DNA of 64,000 bases from the NCBI RefSeq assembly GCF_016859285.1, contig NC_053407.1, positions 24,733,857 to 24,797,856 of the forward strand, given 5' to 3'. Made by a program: the position numbers and the translations under genes. Position 1 is the first letter of the stretch; each line of letters begins with the position of its first letter. The notes under the pieces are model-generated. The model ran no database searches and had not been told where the DNA came from. It saw only the letters and a program-made list of their open reading frames with translations. The stretch is from Xiphias gladius. Lineage: Eukaryota; Chordata; Actinopteri; Istiophoriformes; Xiphiidae. Shown in pieces: positions 1 through 11,830 of this stretch.

Positions 1-226
1 CCTTGTTTGTAAGTGTGCATTAGTGAGTTAGCAGAAGGGTTTTCCTCTGTCTACTTTCCCATGCTTCCAATCCCATTATGCGAAACCGCTGTCAGCTGAA
101 GCTGTTTTTTCAGACCAAGGTCGGCTCTTTCCAGTCCAAAGTGCCAGGATAAACCGAGCAGATCAGCCAGACAACACAAAGTTTGATTCTAAGATGAACT
201 TCTCTTTCTGCCTCTGCTACCTTCAG

Positions 227-1201
227 CTCATCTGACAAGAGCGTGAAGGTTTGGGACGCCAGCTCCAGAGCATGTATCAACACTTTCTTCGACCATCAAG
301 ATCAGGTGACAAAGACGACCCTGCTTCTCTTCACTGAGTGTGTTACAATCAAATTCAAAGTGAGAAAATCCATCTGCTGTAGGCGCTGAAGTGTTGGGGG
401 AAATCAATATGGCCAGTGTCACGGACTGGCCCTTCACATAATCCTTCTCTGACGTTTCAGCTCGGGCAAACTAATAATCCCAGTTGTCATTAGATCTCTG
501 GTAGCAGACGCCTGCGGGGAGTTGGATCTGTTCTGCAACAAAACCTCTGATTGAAATGGCACATCTCCTCCGAGAAGAGATCAGAGATGGCTTAGTCTGC
601 CATGTTGTTTTTGTGTCTCATCATTGTGTGACTGCAAAAACAGAAAATCTACTGGGAAAGTTTGCAGCCAATTAACTGTTCTAGCTTTGCTTTGCTCTTG
701 TATTTGGAACATTTTTTTCAGCCTTTGTCTGCTTGGTTCTGTTGCATTATGCAAGGACATCCTTTTAAAAATGCAGTATTTACTATAATGTTCCACAGCT
801 TTGGCAATTGCTCTATGGAACATTGTTATGTTAATCTAAAGTTAAGGCTTTATTAATGTCCTCTAAAGTGTCCCTGGGTTATGTGAAAGGTGCTTGAAAT
901 CAAAATTATCATTATTATTATTATTATTGTTATTCAAGAATAATACATGATAGAAAACCTGGCAGGGTGTCACACTGCCCTAGTCCTCTGAGTCAAGCCA
1001 CATGTTTTGAGTAAAGATATCATTGTTCAAAAGTGTCGATACCTGTTTGTAATCTATGCCAGTGCAAAGGATTATTGAAAATCCTATCTTTTCTGTTCCT
1101 GTCGTCCTCAGGTGTGGAGTGTAAAGTACAACAGCACCGGCTCCAAGATCATCTCAGCTGGAGACGACCGCACCATCCACATCTACGACTGTCCCATGTG
1201 A
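227..1201 (+). CDS. wdr61: WDR61/SKI8, C-terminal WD40 repeats (3' end of gene)
   Basis: WD40 beta-propeller scaffold shared by the cytosolic SKI complex (exosome-linked 3'-5' mRNA decay) and the nuclear PAF1 elongation complex. Two coding exons are visible: 227-305 and 1112-1201. They encode the last 1.5 propeller blades: '[11 protein letters not shown]', then 'FFDHQDQ' joined to 'VWSVKYN' and ending '[12 protein letters not shown]' before TGA at 1199-1201. The paired 'VWD' and 'IYD' strand ends and the terminal 'HIYDCP' are typical of this family; vertebrate WDR61 is about 305 aa, so roughly 57 aa are present here. Exons are bounded by AG at 225-226 and 1110-1111 and by GT at 306. Upstream exons lie left of the window. 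An AATAAA follows at 1345-1350, giving a short 3' UTR. The family call is firm; only the 3' end can be judged. Confidence 0.9.
306..1111 (+). other. last intron of wdr61
   Basis: GT...AG intron of about 0.8 kb between the last two wdr61 coding exons. It holds an (ATT)n microsatellite at about 908-929 and no other feature I can support. Bases 1-226 are also intronic; a good-looking GTAAGT at 9-14 could be a donor, but the eight bases before it do not clearly extend the WD40 reading frame. Confidence 0.7.
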
Positions 1202-1344
1202 TAACAGACGTCCAGTACAGGCGGCAGGACATCAGGATCTTCTGAGCTGTTGTTTGCTCAACTCATGGAGTTGAAGTTGGTAATTGGGGGGGGGGGGCAA
1301 ACTGTAAATGTCATGGATTATTTTGCACTGGCCAAGTACGGTCA

Positions 1345-1350
1345 AATAAA
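1345..1350 (+). terminator. polyadenylation signal of wdr61
   Basis: AATAAA lies 144 bases after the wdr61 stop codon, followed by a T/G-rich stretch ('GGGTTGTTTTTGTACTTC') that fits a downstream element. The expected cleavage site is about 1365-1375. Confidence 0.7.
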
Positions 1351-2155
1351 AGGGTTGTTTTTGTACTTCTGTTTTCTTTTTTTTTTGAGTTTATGGTTTG
1401 AGTCCTTGAAAAGCAGTTTCATTTCACTGATCCAGTTTGGTAACAGAACTTTGCAAAGCATTGATTGTAAATTGAATATTTTTAGGTTTCCGATAAAATA
1501 AGTGATTTGGTATAAAGCCCTGAAACTGACAAAGGGCAGTAAAATAATATCAAATAATCCATAAATGTAGATGATAGTTAATTCACTAGATTGTAGTGTA
1601 AAAAGCTTTATATGTCTCCTTTAACCTCCAATAAGTTGGTTAAAAAAATATCATCCATTCCCTCCTTTTCTGTTTAAACTCTTCCTATTTATCTTAGTTC
1701 ACATTTAATAATTGATCTGTTATCTATTTAGTTATATCTGATAACCTGTCACTGTTTTGCAGATCCATAATTTGGATTTGGGTAAACTGCAACCATGAGT
1801 TTTTGTAGACTAAGCTGAGTGTTGATAAGAAATTAGTTTTAACTCTAGTGCTATGTATAGTGTCTGTAGGCGGAACATCATGGCAGACCGGTGAAAACTA
1901 AGAGATTTATTCTGCTTCTTCATCTGGCAAAAGCAATGCAGAAATGTAAGTTAAGAGGAAAGTTTCAGCAGCAGTGAGCAGGAGATGAAGTATGATCTAG
2001 TGCTCCATCCAGTGGCCCAGGAGGGGTACTGCAGCCTCACAATATACTGATGTCGCTGTAGCAGAAGGTTTTTTTTTTTTTTTTTTTTTTTTAATAATCT
2101 TTATAATGTACAGATCATGATACTAGTTACCAACTACTACAGTGATTCAGAATTC

Positions 2156-3946
2156 TTTATTACAGTTCATCAAATGTCCACGCTCTTTACATGATTCTTG
2201 GCAGTTGTTAAATACAGGCGTAGCACTTCCTCCATACAGGCAAGGGTCCGTTTCATTTGCCTTTCAGAGATTGTGGAGGAAAAGTTCAGTTCATCATGCT
2301 TATTCGCTTGAACACTGTTGTACAAACTGAAAATTGATGCTTGCACACACTAAAACATTTAAGTTTATAAAAGAGAGGGCACAGAGTGTCGCACCCCGCC
2401 GCGATGTTTTTTCTGGCTTCAACAGTAAAGGGCTACATTCACATGCTTCTCTGACCTGTCTTCTAACATGACATTAGCTTTGACATACCTCACACACATT
2501 AAGTGACTAGTGAAATCTGAAGGCAGCTTTGGGAGTTTAGTTTTGTCTGCTGGTGTGGTGCTGCTGCCTTTAATCCTTTCTCCGTTTTTGTGGTGAATCA
2601 ACCAAAAAGCAAAATGGCCCGGAGGTTAAACTTTCTGCCCTGTCACTAAATAGTAGCATACCTGACCCCCAGTGATCTGAATAGCACAAATAATAATACC
2701 CAGAATGATCAACGTTAGAAGTCAAATGAGGAAAATACATTCCCAATTCTCTCATGTAGTCTAGAGCCTGCAGCGTTAAGCCTATTTACACCTCTTCTGC
2801 TGCGTCACATCTCTTCTCATCTTTTTTCTTCTGTCGTCAAGCTCCACTTTGTCACTTTACACAGATATGAACAAAATAAAGCAGAAACACCTGCCCAATT
2901 AGGTCTTTCAAGTTATCTGCATGTAGAATTCATCATTATACCTGCACTACTGACTTCACAAATTGCCAAAGCTCGATAAAGAGAGACTTTATGTCAAACT
3001 AAACAAACTTGGGTCCGGTTTCACAAAGGCCTCTATAGATAAAGTCAATATCTGTTGTTCTGTAAATAAACCGAACAGCATATTTTATCATATGTTATAA
3101 TTTAAACAGGATTGCTGTAATTAAATACAAAACAAATCTCAATGTTTCTTCATTTAGGCCTAAACAAAGGTGAGATTCTTGGCAGATGTTTCAAACCTCT
3201 GCACATTATTTTCTTTGGCTGGAATGCACTTTGAAATCAAGCTCTCTTCTGCTCTTTCCTGTGCCCATTAGGGCAGAAGCAAGCCATTTGTGTCTCTGTA
3301 CTTTGGCACTTTGAAAACCCTTTACTGCCGTGTACCTGTAGCTCTATTTAAAAAAAAAAAATTGACCCGGCTGGAAAGTACTGTCAAAACATGCATCATG
3401 TATTATGAGCTTAGGCTGCCTGGGCGCACAGTGAAAATAAAAACAGAGTTGCTGTGTATAAGGAGTTCCTTTCCTTATCCATTTATAAAAAAACATTGAG
3501 AGCCGCTCTGTGTTGTTAAAATATACAGTATAGGAGCAATGACTGTAGTTATCTACTGTTTTTTAACAAGCAGCCTGTCATTTTTCATTGGATCTAATTT
3601 TAAGAATACATGTTTTTTTTTTTTTCTGTTTTTTTTTTAAACAGCGGTGCATTTAGTTTTGGCAAAATGCGACACATTGTTTCCACAGTAATAGTTTAGC
3701 AAAAAGAAACAAAAAGGCCAGAAGGAGCTGGTTTGAGAGATGGAAAACGACAAGGTAAATGACACCTGTGACTCTCAAGTGTACCTAAAGACAAACATCA
3801 CCACCTGCACTAATCATACATGTATTAAACCAACACAGTCTGACAGGCTCGTAGCAGCAGCTGCACAGTAAGACTGGAGACAGATCCGGGTCATTATCTC
3901 CTGAGTTGAAGCCTGGTACGAGGCTCTTCTGACTCCATGTGGCCTC
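2156..3946 (-). other. probable 3' UTR of slc25a44
   Basis: About 1.8 kb after the slc25a44 stop codon with no coding signal. It is AT-rich with T and A runs (about 3613-3640 and 3351-3362). On the minus strand an AATAAA at 2156-2161 (TTTATT on +) is a candidate end, immediately followed on the minus strand by a poly-A-like run (T run at 2070-2092 on +). The 1351-2155 interval between the two convergent genes shows no gene. The extent of the UTR is inferred. Confidence 0.45.
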
Positions 3947-6295
3947 TCACCAGTGTCTGGACTCTATCAGCTCAGTTCGCAGGCTCAGTCTCTTCAGAGT
4001 CTCGTATCCCACCACGATGAGCACCGACGTGGGCGTGGAGGAAATGATGCGGGCTGACAGCCCCTTGGTCATGCCCCAGACGCCCTCCTCTACCAGCAGC
4101 TGCTTGAATGTCTCGGTAACAGATGATCGTCCCTCCACCTTCAACAGACAGGGAGGTGTTAAATCATCACCGTTATTTGCCAAAAAAGTGAGTTCATTCT
4201 TGACCTTGGAAACAAAATCTCACCAGAAGGTACATTTTATTTTCGAAAGCTCCAAAACAACTACTTAATGGATCTTGTGGTGAAATTGTTTCGTCATCGA
4301 ATTTTCTGGTGTATAGTTTGTCTCCAAGGACTAGAGGCAACATCTAATATAAGTCAGGAAAGGTTCTGCATGGTGGTTCTCTGTGGTCTTTGTTCTGAAT
4401 GTGTAAGCACTTAACTAAAACGAGGTTACTAGTGTTTACAGCTGTCAAGAAAGTGAAACTAATAAATGCTGCACTGCAATCAAGAGCAGGTTTCGAAATT
4501 ATTGAGCAATATTGTGTAAGCGCAGCTATAGAGAAAAAGAGCTAATGTCAGCTGCATTTGGTGTTGAGAGATCAGTGCAAGGAGGTTCTGATTTTTTTGG
4601 AAAACCATTGCAAAGTCCCAATGTTCAATGAGTCAACGAACCAGGAGTCAGTGGACAGTTGGAGAAAGATCAAGGAGGACATTCACATCCTCCCCCAAAG
4701 ACCGTCGTTAAATAAAGACAGGTTACAATCTGGCCCCAATATAAAAATCACCCGTTATCACACGACTAGGACGCTGTATGTGGGTCACGTGATAACAACT
4801 CAATCATCACCATAACAACCGAGCAAACTCCACCTGCTGATGTAGGTAAGAGATAAGAGATAGGGCCTGAAGCTTGGAAACATTTTTTTCCAGTGAGTGG
4901 ACCTTGTCCTAGGAAATTTCTACATCTGTTTCCATCTCCAACCTGCAAGCTAAAAGGACAAAAGTAGGTTTGCCAGGCAAGCCTTCCATGAACAAGACAT
5001 TAAACGTCTACCAGCTCAGGCACCGTACTCCTCACTAAGTCCAGTTTCAGTATGAGCCTTTTTTGTTAAACGCTGGCTTATTTCAAGTCATGTCATTTTA
5101 AGGGCATACAGAAGCTACACTCTCCCCTGACAACTGTGACCTAACAACACCTGCGCACCTTGTTCATTCCACTTTTCCAAGATTTAAATTTTGGTAAGTT
5201 CATTCGTCATTGAATGGCAGCCATCTCAGAAAAACCTGCCTAACGGAACGGAAAAAGGTGTTTACCTGTACTCTCGCTCGGACAACATCCATGGGGTTGG
5301 TGATGGTGGAGGCTGTCGCTGCTGCCATTGGTCCTGCCAAAGCCTGCAGAATCAGGTGGGGGCACTCGCTAGGTGCCAACAGGGACAGCTGCTCTGGGAA
5401 CACAAAAGATTTGAACACAGAGTGAGGCCAAAATATGTAACTTTAACAACGGTATTTTTCTCTTCTCGTAGATTTTTGCTGAAGCTGCATTTCCCCCCAA
5501 ACACTAACTTTTTATCTTGTGTAATTTTTATATATTTTGTCTTGATTACATTAGGCCAAATAAACTGGTGAGCTGGATTTCAGTCCACACTCTCATCATA
5601 TGCATGTAGCAGCTAAGGGAAGCCATTAACAGAAACCACAGCTAGCAAGGTGTTGATTTACCTGCATAAAAATGATAAAAAGGCCACCACAGTGCACTGT
5701 TTGGGATGTATGTGAGTAGCGACGCCACATAGCCCCTGTAAAATCCCCTGAATCCATCAGCTGCAAATATCTGCACCATAATTTCCCGCGTTTGCCCGAA
5801 AGTCAGTCGGCGCTTGGTTGATGCGAGCATCATTTTGGGCTTGGCCTTGAAGCGAGTGAGGTGTTCCCCCTGTCCTTGCATCATCAGGTGCTGCGACACC
5901 ACATCTATGGGCACAGTGATGGTCTGGGCCACCAGGGACGCTGCCCCTCCCGCCACCACGGACTTCACCGTGTTACTGGGCGAGTACTGGGACACGTACT
6001 TGCGCACCAGCTCATAGGTGGTGATATAAGCCTGTCCTGAGACTAGGGTGAACGTGTTGACCATGAATCCACGGTACAGGCCGCGCACTCCCTCTGCTCG
6101 CAGGATCTTGCAGAAAGCATCAAAGGTGCCGGAGTAGAGGGCCTTTCCCTTCTGCACCTGGAGGCGGGTTCGGATGAGGCTGGCCGGGTAGACCGTGGCC
6201 CGGGTGGTCAAGGTCATGAACACACCCAGGGAGTAAAACTTCCTCTTGTCAAGGTCCTCCCATTCGATAATTTGGATTGCGCCTTTCTGCTGCAT
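3947..6295 (-). CDS. slc25a44: SLC25A44, mitochondrial branched-chain amino-acid carrier
   Basis: Inner-membrane carrier of the SLC25 family; the mammalian orthologue imports branched-chain amino acids into mitochondria. Three coding exons on the minus strand: 5662-6295, 5266-5393 and 3947-4138. They join in frame to 317 aa (human about 314). Start is the first Met, 'MQQKGAIQIIEWEDLDKRKF', and the end is 'ELIESRHW'. The three carrier signatures are visible at residues 37-42 (PASLIR), 129-134 (PIDVVS) and 245-250 (PMDVVR). The first has Ser where most carriers have an acidic residue; the same Pro-hydroxyl departure is typical of this subfamily. 'GLYRGFMVNT' and 'GFYRGYVASLLTYIPNS' are near-identical to vertebrate SLC25A44. 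The first coding exon extends upstream to an acceptor at about 6370, implying a non-coding first exon further right. Fish can carry two slc25a44 copies; I cannot tell which this is. Confidence 0.94.
4139..5265 (-). other. slc25a44 intron 2
   Basis: 1.1-kb phase-0 intron with canonical ends. No gene, RNA or recognisable repeat could be supported. The adjoining intron 1 of the coding part (5394-5661) is also featureless. Confidence 0.8.
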
Positions 6296-6847
6296 GGTGC
6301 CGGGCAGGGCAGCGCTGTGCCCCTAGAGCCAGGTGTCTACAGTCATCAACCCTCCAACTGCCATCATACCTGTAAACCAAGAACACGCAGCTTATTCAAG
6401 CCCTGCGACCACATGCAAAGAAGCCGCTGGCTGCGCCCACATTTTCATTTATTTATTCATTCCTTCATTCAGAATTTGGACCTTAGATGACTGTCAGTCG
6501 ACATTATAGTAAGAGATCAGAGCTGAAATATTTAGTCAAATAAGTAAGTGTGAGGACTTGCTGCCTTTCTTCGTCTTATGATTGTCAACTGAACATCTTT
6601 GGATTTTGGATGTTACATCAACACCTTGGGCTCTAGGAGATTATAATGGCAATTTTTCGCACCTTTATAGTGAGATTTTACAGGGAAAAAATGATTCATC
6701 AGGAAAAGATTTTTTGCAGATTAATCAGTAATGAAGTCAATGACTAATTGCAGCCCTATACAAGATAGGAAACTATACCTTGATTATCAGAGCTGCATCG
6801 TAATGTATCAGTACAAAAGGCCTTCACTCAATGCAAATGAAGAATTA

Positions 6848-7165
6848 GGGATGCAACTAACAATTATTTCCAATATCCATTAATCTGCCAATTATTTTCT
6901 CAAATAATCAAATTGGTCTATAAATCACCAGGAAATAGTGAAAAATGCAGATCACTATTTTCTAGAGCTCGAGTTGACATCTTCAAACTGCCTTATTTTA
7001 TCCGACCACCAGTCCAAAACCCAAAGATATTCAATTGACAATGATAGAAAACACAGAAAAGCAGCAAATTCCCACATTTAAGAAGCTGGAACAAGTGAGT
7101 TATTGGTACTTTTTCCAAAATTGTTGACAATTAATGTCCTGTCAGTCCTCTAAATCGATAAAGAA
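6848..7165 (+). repeat. interspersed repeat, family B ('GATTAATCTGC' type)
   Basis: Runs from 'GGGATGCAACTAACAATTATTTCC' through 'CCATTAATCTGCC', 'AATAGTGAAAAATGC', 'CCAAAACCCAAAGATATTCA' and 'AGCAGCAAATTCCCACA' to 'AAATCGATAA'. The same ordered landmarks recur at about ten other places in this window in both orientations. This marks a non-autonomous, probably DNA-transposon-derived fish repeat. A fragment of the family's right end also lies just upstream (about 6705-6765). Confidence 0.75.
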
Positions 7166-7913
7166 ATGAATCTTTTAGCTTTGTGATACATCAAACAACT
7201 GGCCTGGCAATGATCTCGTATTTATCACCGCGAACTCTGAATTGCTGCTGATGGTCAGGTCAGCACCTTGCCCGGCTTTGGATAAATGTGCTATATAAAC
7301 AACACTCTAACACAAGGAACCTTAAATTTTGTGAGCCGTTACAATAACCAGGGTCTTTTCTATCACCTCCTGTACCGTGCAGCATTTCTGCAGCCAGGAC
7401 AGTGCGTCCTTTGTGTGTAAAGTTTGTGCATATATTGTGCACTATGCAAATACATAAAAGAGGATATTTAAAACCAGGACACTCATCGAGTACCTGAGCG
7501 CATCAAAAACGTGTCAATGTCTGAATTCTCAGTTCATAAAAGCAGTCAATAGAGTTCAGTCGGTGACCCAAGGCTGCATTGGAATTGGGGAATTTGCTGG
7601 TGTGTTTAGTTCGCCCAGTTACCCCCGCCTGGCGCTGGAAATATTACTCTTTGACGTTGTGTGGCAGCCAGTGGCACAGGAAACACTGCACGGGTAGAGG
7701 GAAGAGCGTATTTCACTAGCTATCATAAAATTCTGGATGCAAATGTCCTGCGGCGAGTCGAGACGGTTCAACTGAAGAGAGGTTGGCTTCCGCAACAGGA
7801 CGACGACCCACGAGCGACCTCAAGAAGCGGAAAAGCTGAGGCCTCGTGAAACAGCCCTCACGGTCTCGAACATCACTGAAAATCTGTGGGCAGATTGTTA
7901 AACGTGCTGAGAG

Positions 7914-7916
<3 letters not shown>

Positions 7917-7962
<46 letters not shown>
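7917..7962. repeat. (GT)n microsatellite
   Basis: About 23 uninterrupted GT units, continuing into GAGTGAGAGA. It lies in the 5' flank or first intron of slc25a44. Confidence 0.95.
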
Positions 7963-7963
<1 letters not shown>

Positions 7964-8039
7964 TGAGAGAGACTAACTAAAAAATATCTCAGGACTTGAA
8001 TTGATCTGAAAATTCCTAAAAAAAAAAAAAAAAAATCAA

Positions 8040-8950
8040 GAATAGAAGGTCTCTACTCTGGCTATAGAAAGCGTTTGGAAGCTGGGGTCACTAAGGACCG
8101 GCTTTGTGTCAGGCGCCCAAACTTTTCCACGTGCCACTATCACTCTTGCGCGGTACTTGTGTGTCCTGCGGGGCTCGAGGTACAAGTCACAGCTTGACGG
8201 ACCCGAAAGACCTGTCACGGCCGTGGGAGGGGTGACTCCTCGTGCTATCGGCGAAACAGATCGGGAGCCCACAAAGAAGAAGAAGAAGAAGAAGAACGCG
8301 GAGGATTGCGCCGCGGGCAGCTTTGACGCGGAACCGCCATGCTCCGGTGTAACAGACACACTCTCTACCGAACGTTGTGCTCAGGCCCCGTACGTAGAGA
8401 TACGGCGACTGGGGAGAGGTCTGAACGGCTCGCAAGCGACATGCAGGGGGGCATTCCTGTGCAGCCAGTATCCACAGCGGTAGAGGACAGACAGCAACAC
8501 AAAATAAAAAAATCAAAAATCAAAACAAAAAAACTGATTTGTTCTTGCTATAAGCACACGTTAAAAGTCAAGCGCAGTTCCGTAGCGTTGTCACGGGAAA
8601 GTCTGATCAGTCCACCCGACACTTTTATTGTTACAGCGGTCGGTGAAGCAGAAAGGGGGGGGGCACACGTGCAATGTCACAGCGCGTACTCACGCTGCCG
8701 TGTTGGGTTAGCTAACAACGACGGGCTACCTCGCCGTGTGAGATACAAACCGGAGGATTTCACGTAAACACGCCGGTTAAACCTACCTGTCAGGGGGGCC
8801 GTGTAGCTCGGGTTCACCTTCCGCAGAAACCGTCGCGAACCTGGGCTGCTTCGTTGCACTTCATACGGCCTGCTCTGCTACGAGGTGGGTCGTGTCTTCC
8901 GTCCATTACTGCTAGGAACAAACATTGTCAAGGGTTAAAGGTCATAGGTT
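8040..8950 (-). promoter_or_regulatory. CpG-rich candidate promoter/first exon of slc25a44
   Basis: This 0.9-kb interval is markedly richer in CG dinucleotides than its surroundings. It is the only such island between slc25a44 and ireb2 apart from the ireb2 start. On the minus strand 'GCGGAAG' followed by GTGAAC (donor after 8818) is a plausible end of a non-coding first exon that would splice to the acceptor at 6370. A (GAA)n run lies inside at 8274-8297. Open frames here (up to 142 codons) have no family resemblance and are explained by GC content. The promoter assignment is inference. Confidence 0.45.
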
Positions 8951-10358
8951 GCGTTTGAGTGCAGCGTAGTGTTGCTGTCGTTACACAACGTTTCTCGGCT
9001 AAAGTAATAATAATAATAAATAAATGCGATGTGAAAATGGCCTTTTCCTCCCAAGTCGACGCCTTTAACGGTTATGTTTACGAGCTGTTTGTGTAATTTT
9101 ACGACGACGGTGCATTCACGTGCCGACGCAAAGGTAGGAATTCCGCCAAACGGCTGTTGTAAGGTACCTGGAGCAGTGGTGGAAGAAGTGCTGAGAAAGT
9201 AAATGTAGCAACACCACAGTATAATAATTCTCGATTACAAGTAATAGTCCTATATCCAAAATCTTACTTTAGTAGTAGGGTGAAGTACTATCAGCAAAAT
9301 CTTCTTTAAAGTTCTAATTATGCAGCAAAATGCTCCCTGTCAGTGTCATATTATTATATTACTTTACATGAATGTGTTATATTATATTGTTATTAATACT
9401 ATTTTGTTGATGACACTTTACTTTAGCATTCATTTGCAGTATATAAAAACTTGCTAAATGGTTTATGACACACTGTAATGTAGTTATAAGCAGACATTTT
9501 AAGTGTTATCCATGTGCAAAATTTGTCAACAATTATGGCATCACCTATGAAAACATATTTTATATTACTATAACTGTGTGTTATTTTATTATCAGTGTAT
9601 ACACCGGTCTCCACTTATGGGTGGCCAGAGGGGGAGTTATAGTTGTTGAAAAACACATGAATTAAAACACATTTTAAAGTAGTTGTGCACCCACAAATGG
9701 AGGCTGGTGTATAAACGTATGAGCGTAGATGGACAATATTGAACAAATTCTGTACATTGATAACACCTAAAATGTCTTTATAAATGTCCTTATATCAGTA
9801 TCTGATATCTGGACAGTACAGAAACTTTTAAATCAGAAGTAAAGTGAAAAGGTTATTGTATTGTATAATGTCTAGAAGTGAATGCAAAAGCAGCAGCTTC
9901 AAAAGCCAGCACAAACATCTGAACACCAAATAATAATGTAATGGATATTTCGTATACGTACATTAGATGGCAGATTGTTCCATTAACTAAAATTTTTATA
10001 AATCACATTACCTTTTCTTTCTCTGACCAAGGTCACTTGAATGCTGCACAGACATTGTCAGAGGCTCCCTGAAGGCAGCGCCAGTATATGCAATGGAGTC
10101 ACATCTGTACTGTCACATGGGACCTCTACAGCACGTTTAAAGTCGCAGTCAGATTCAATAACAGAAACATATTGTCATGTTTACTAATTAGCTGTTTATC
10201 ATTTGCTATATGTGATTACAAACTATGGCAGACGTTTTGAACGGTGACTTGGCAAAAATGTTCTTATAGGCAAGACTAACATGAAGGCTGCTTCCAATCT
10301 AATAGGTACAGATACATGCACCAAATTCAACTTTACACTGTTTAATTTTCCATCAGGT

Positions 10359-11563
10359 CAGTGTTGGAGGAAGTACTCAGATCCTTTAATTAAGTGTCAA
10401 AGTAAAAGTGCTCATTATGCAATCAAATGACTCCTGTGATTTATTATTATATTATATCTGACTTTATTAGATTGTTAATAATGATGCAAAAACGTGTAAA
10501 CATTATTTAACTGTTCAAGCTGCTTGAGGTGGAGTTATTTTAATTATAGTTACTTAGTTTTGTCCAGTGGTTCCCAACCTAAACTACTATTTGTCACCAA
10601 ATATTTCGATGCTAATACTTTTGTTCTTTTACTTAAGTACATTTTTGAATTTGCACTTGAAGCACTCCACCATGAATCGGCACCTTAATGTGTTGGAGGG
10701 GTTTGTGTTTCCTGGCGATCCTGGGAGCTGTGCTGTCGGGGGCAACAGCCTAAGAGCGATCCATGCAAACCTGATGGAAGTTTTTTTTTGGTGGAGACGT
10801 GTCACCTCACCTGGACCAGGGGAAACCGGGCGGTCTTTCTGGAGCCAGACCTGGGAGGGGAGGAACAGCCTGCCTGATCTGAACCCGAATGGTGCTTTGT
10901 TATTGGACGTATGTGCTCGTCATGGATTGGCCATAACGCCCAGTTCGAGCATAGTGTGTTTCATAAGTGTACTTGGTACCAGAAGAACCAAGGCCTAAGA
11001 CTGATGATCGATGGTGGCTGCCGTGGTTGCAGATGCAAAGACCCGGGTGTAGGAGGAGTTCGGGGAGGCTATGGAGGAGGACTTTTTGTTGAACTCAAGG
11101 AAGTTCTGGCAAACCATCAGACGACTCAGGAAGGGAAAGCTGGGCTTGGCCCAGGCTCTGTTCGGCTAGGGAGAAGAACTGCTGACTCTGACTGGGGATA
11201 TCATCGGATGGTGGAAAGAACTCCTGAACCGACCAACATGTCTTCGGAGGAGGAGGCAGAGTTTGAAGAATCGTGGGAAGCCTCACTCATACTGTGCCGT
11301 AAAACCACACTGACAGTTGTGAGATTGTATTTTAGGAGCTTTTCATAAGTTTTTTTTATATAGTATAATATCTTACAATCTTTATCTGAAAAGTAACTAA
11401 TAAATGTAGTGGAGTAAAAAGTACAAAATTTCCCTCTGAACTGTAGTGGAGTAGAAGTATAATGTAGCATAAAATGAAAATACTCAAGTAAAGTACAAGT
11501 ACCCTCACAACTACTCTTAAGTACAGCACTTGAGGAAATGTACTTAGTTGATTTCCAGCACTG
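10359..11563. mobile_element. TIR element (family A) enclosing a LINE relic
   Basis: The left end 'CAGTGTTGGAGGAAGTACTCAG' and the right end 'TTTCCAGCACTG' form an inverted pair. Internal landmarks ('AGTCAAAGTAAAAGTGCTC' type text on the left, 'ACTCAAGTAAAGTACAAGTACC' on the right) belong to the same family as copies at 44518-44790 and 55600-56010. No transposase remains. The middle is occupied by a LINE fragment, so the element was either hit by or captured that LINE. Confidence 0.55.
10669..11290 (+). pseudogene. LINE (non-LTR retrotransposon) relic: endonuclease and pre-RT fragments
   Basis: Decayed piece of a non-LTR retrotransposon common in fish. It starts with the element's 5' leader ('GAATCGGCACCTTAATGTG...'). 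From about 10840 it encodes endonuclease-like text '[17 protein letters not shown]' and, after a frame change, '[11 protein letters not shown]' and 'LMID'. At about 11006 it jumps directly to the EN-RT linker: 'EEFGEAMEEDF' and 'KFWQT' type text in shifted frames, ending near 'NMSSEEEAEFEE'. Stops, frameshifts and the missing middle show it is dead. The clade (CR1/L2/Rex-like or other) is not resolved. Confidence 0.75.
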
Positions 11564-11830
11564 CCCCAGTTTAATGATGATAATTATTTCATTATGGATT
11601 AATCTCCTGATTATTGATTGTTTGGTTTGTAAAAATTCTGAAAACAGTGACATCTTCACAATGCTTGTTTGTCCAACCAATGATCAAAACCTCAAAATTA
11701 AAAAAAATGATTATAAATTCTTCAAGTAATTGAAAGGAGAGGCAGCAAATCCTTAATAGATAACATCTTAAAGAATTAATACAATAGTTGCCGATTAATT
11801 TTCTGTCAATTGACAAAACCTTGCAGCTCT
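11564..11830 (+). repeat. interspersed repeat, family B copy
   Basis: 'ATAATTATTTCATTATGGATTAATCT', 'ACAGTGACATCTTCAC', 'GTTTGTCCAACCAATGATCAAAACC', 'AGCAAATCC', 'CCGATTAATTTTCTGTCAATTGAC' and 'GCAGCTCT' occur in the family order. It abuts the right end of the TIR element. Confidence 0.7.

Larger units (their letters stand above)
6370..8817 (-). other. 5' intron of slc25a44 with repeat copies
   Basis: Inferred intron between a non-coding first exon (donor near 8818) and the first coding exon (acceptor AG at 6370-6371 on +). It contains an interspersed-repeat copy (about 6848-7165), a (GT)n microsatellite (7917-7962), an A run at about 8020-8036 and a GAA run (8274-8297). The part right of about 7.6 kb becomes CpG-rich. 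The splice pair is inferred from sequence only. Confidence 0.4.

Noticed and set aside
1-14. Possible end of a further wdr61 exon at bases 1-8 before GTAAGT
   Set aside because: The eight bases would read 'P C F/S' into 'SSDKS', which does not match the conserved residues before this blade. Too short to support.
8036-8859. Several overlapping open frames of 60-142 codons on both strands
   Set aside because: They lie in a CpG-rich, promoter-like interval with a GAA run, have no recognisable domain and lack splice partners. Best explained by base composition.
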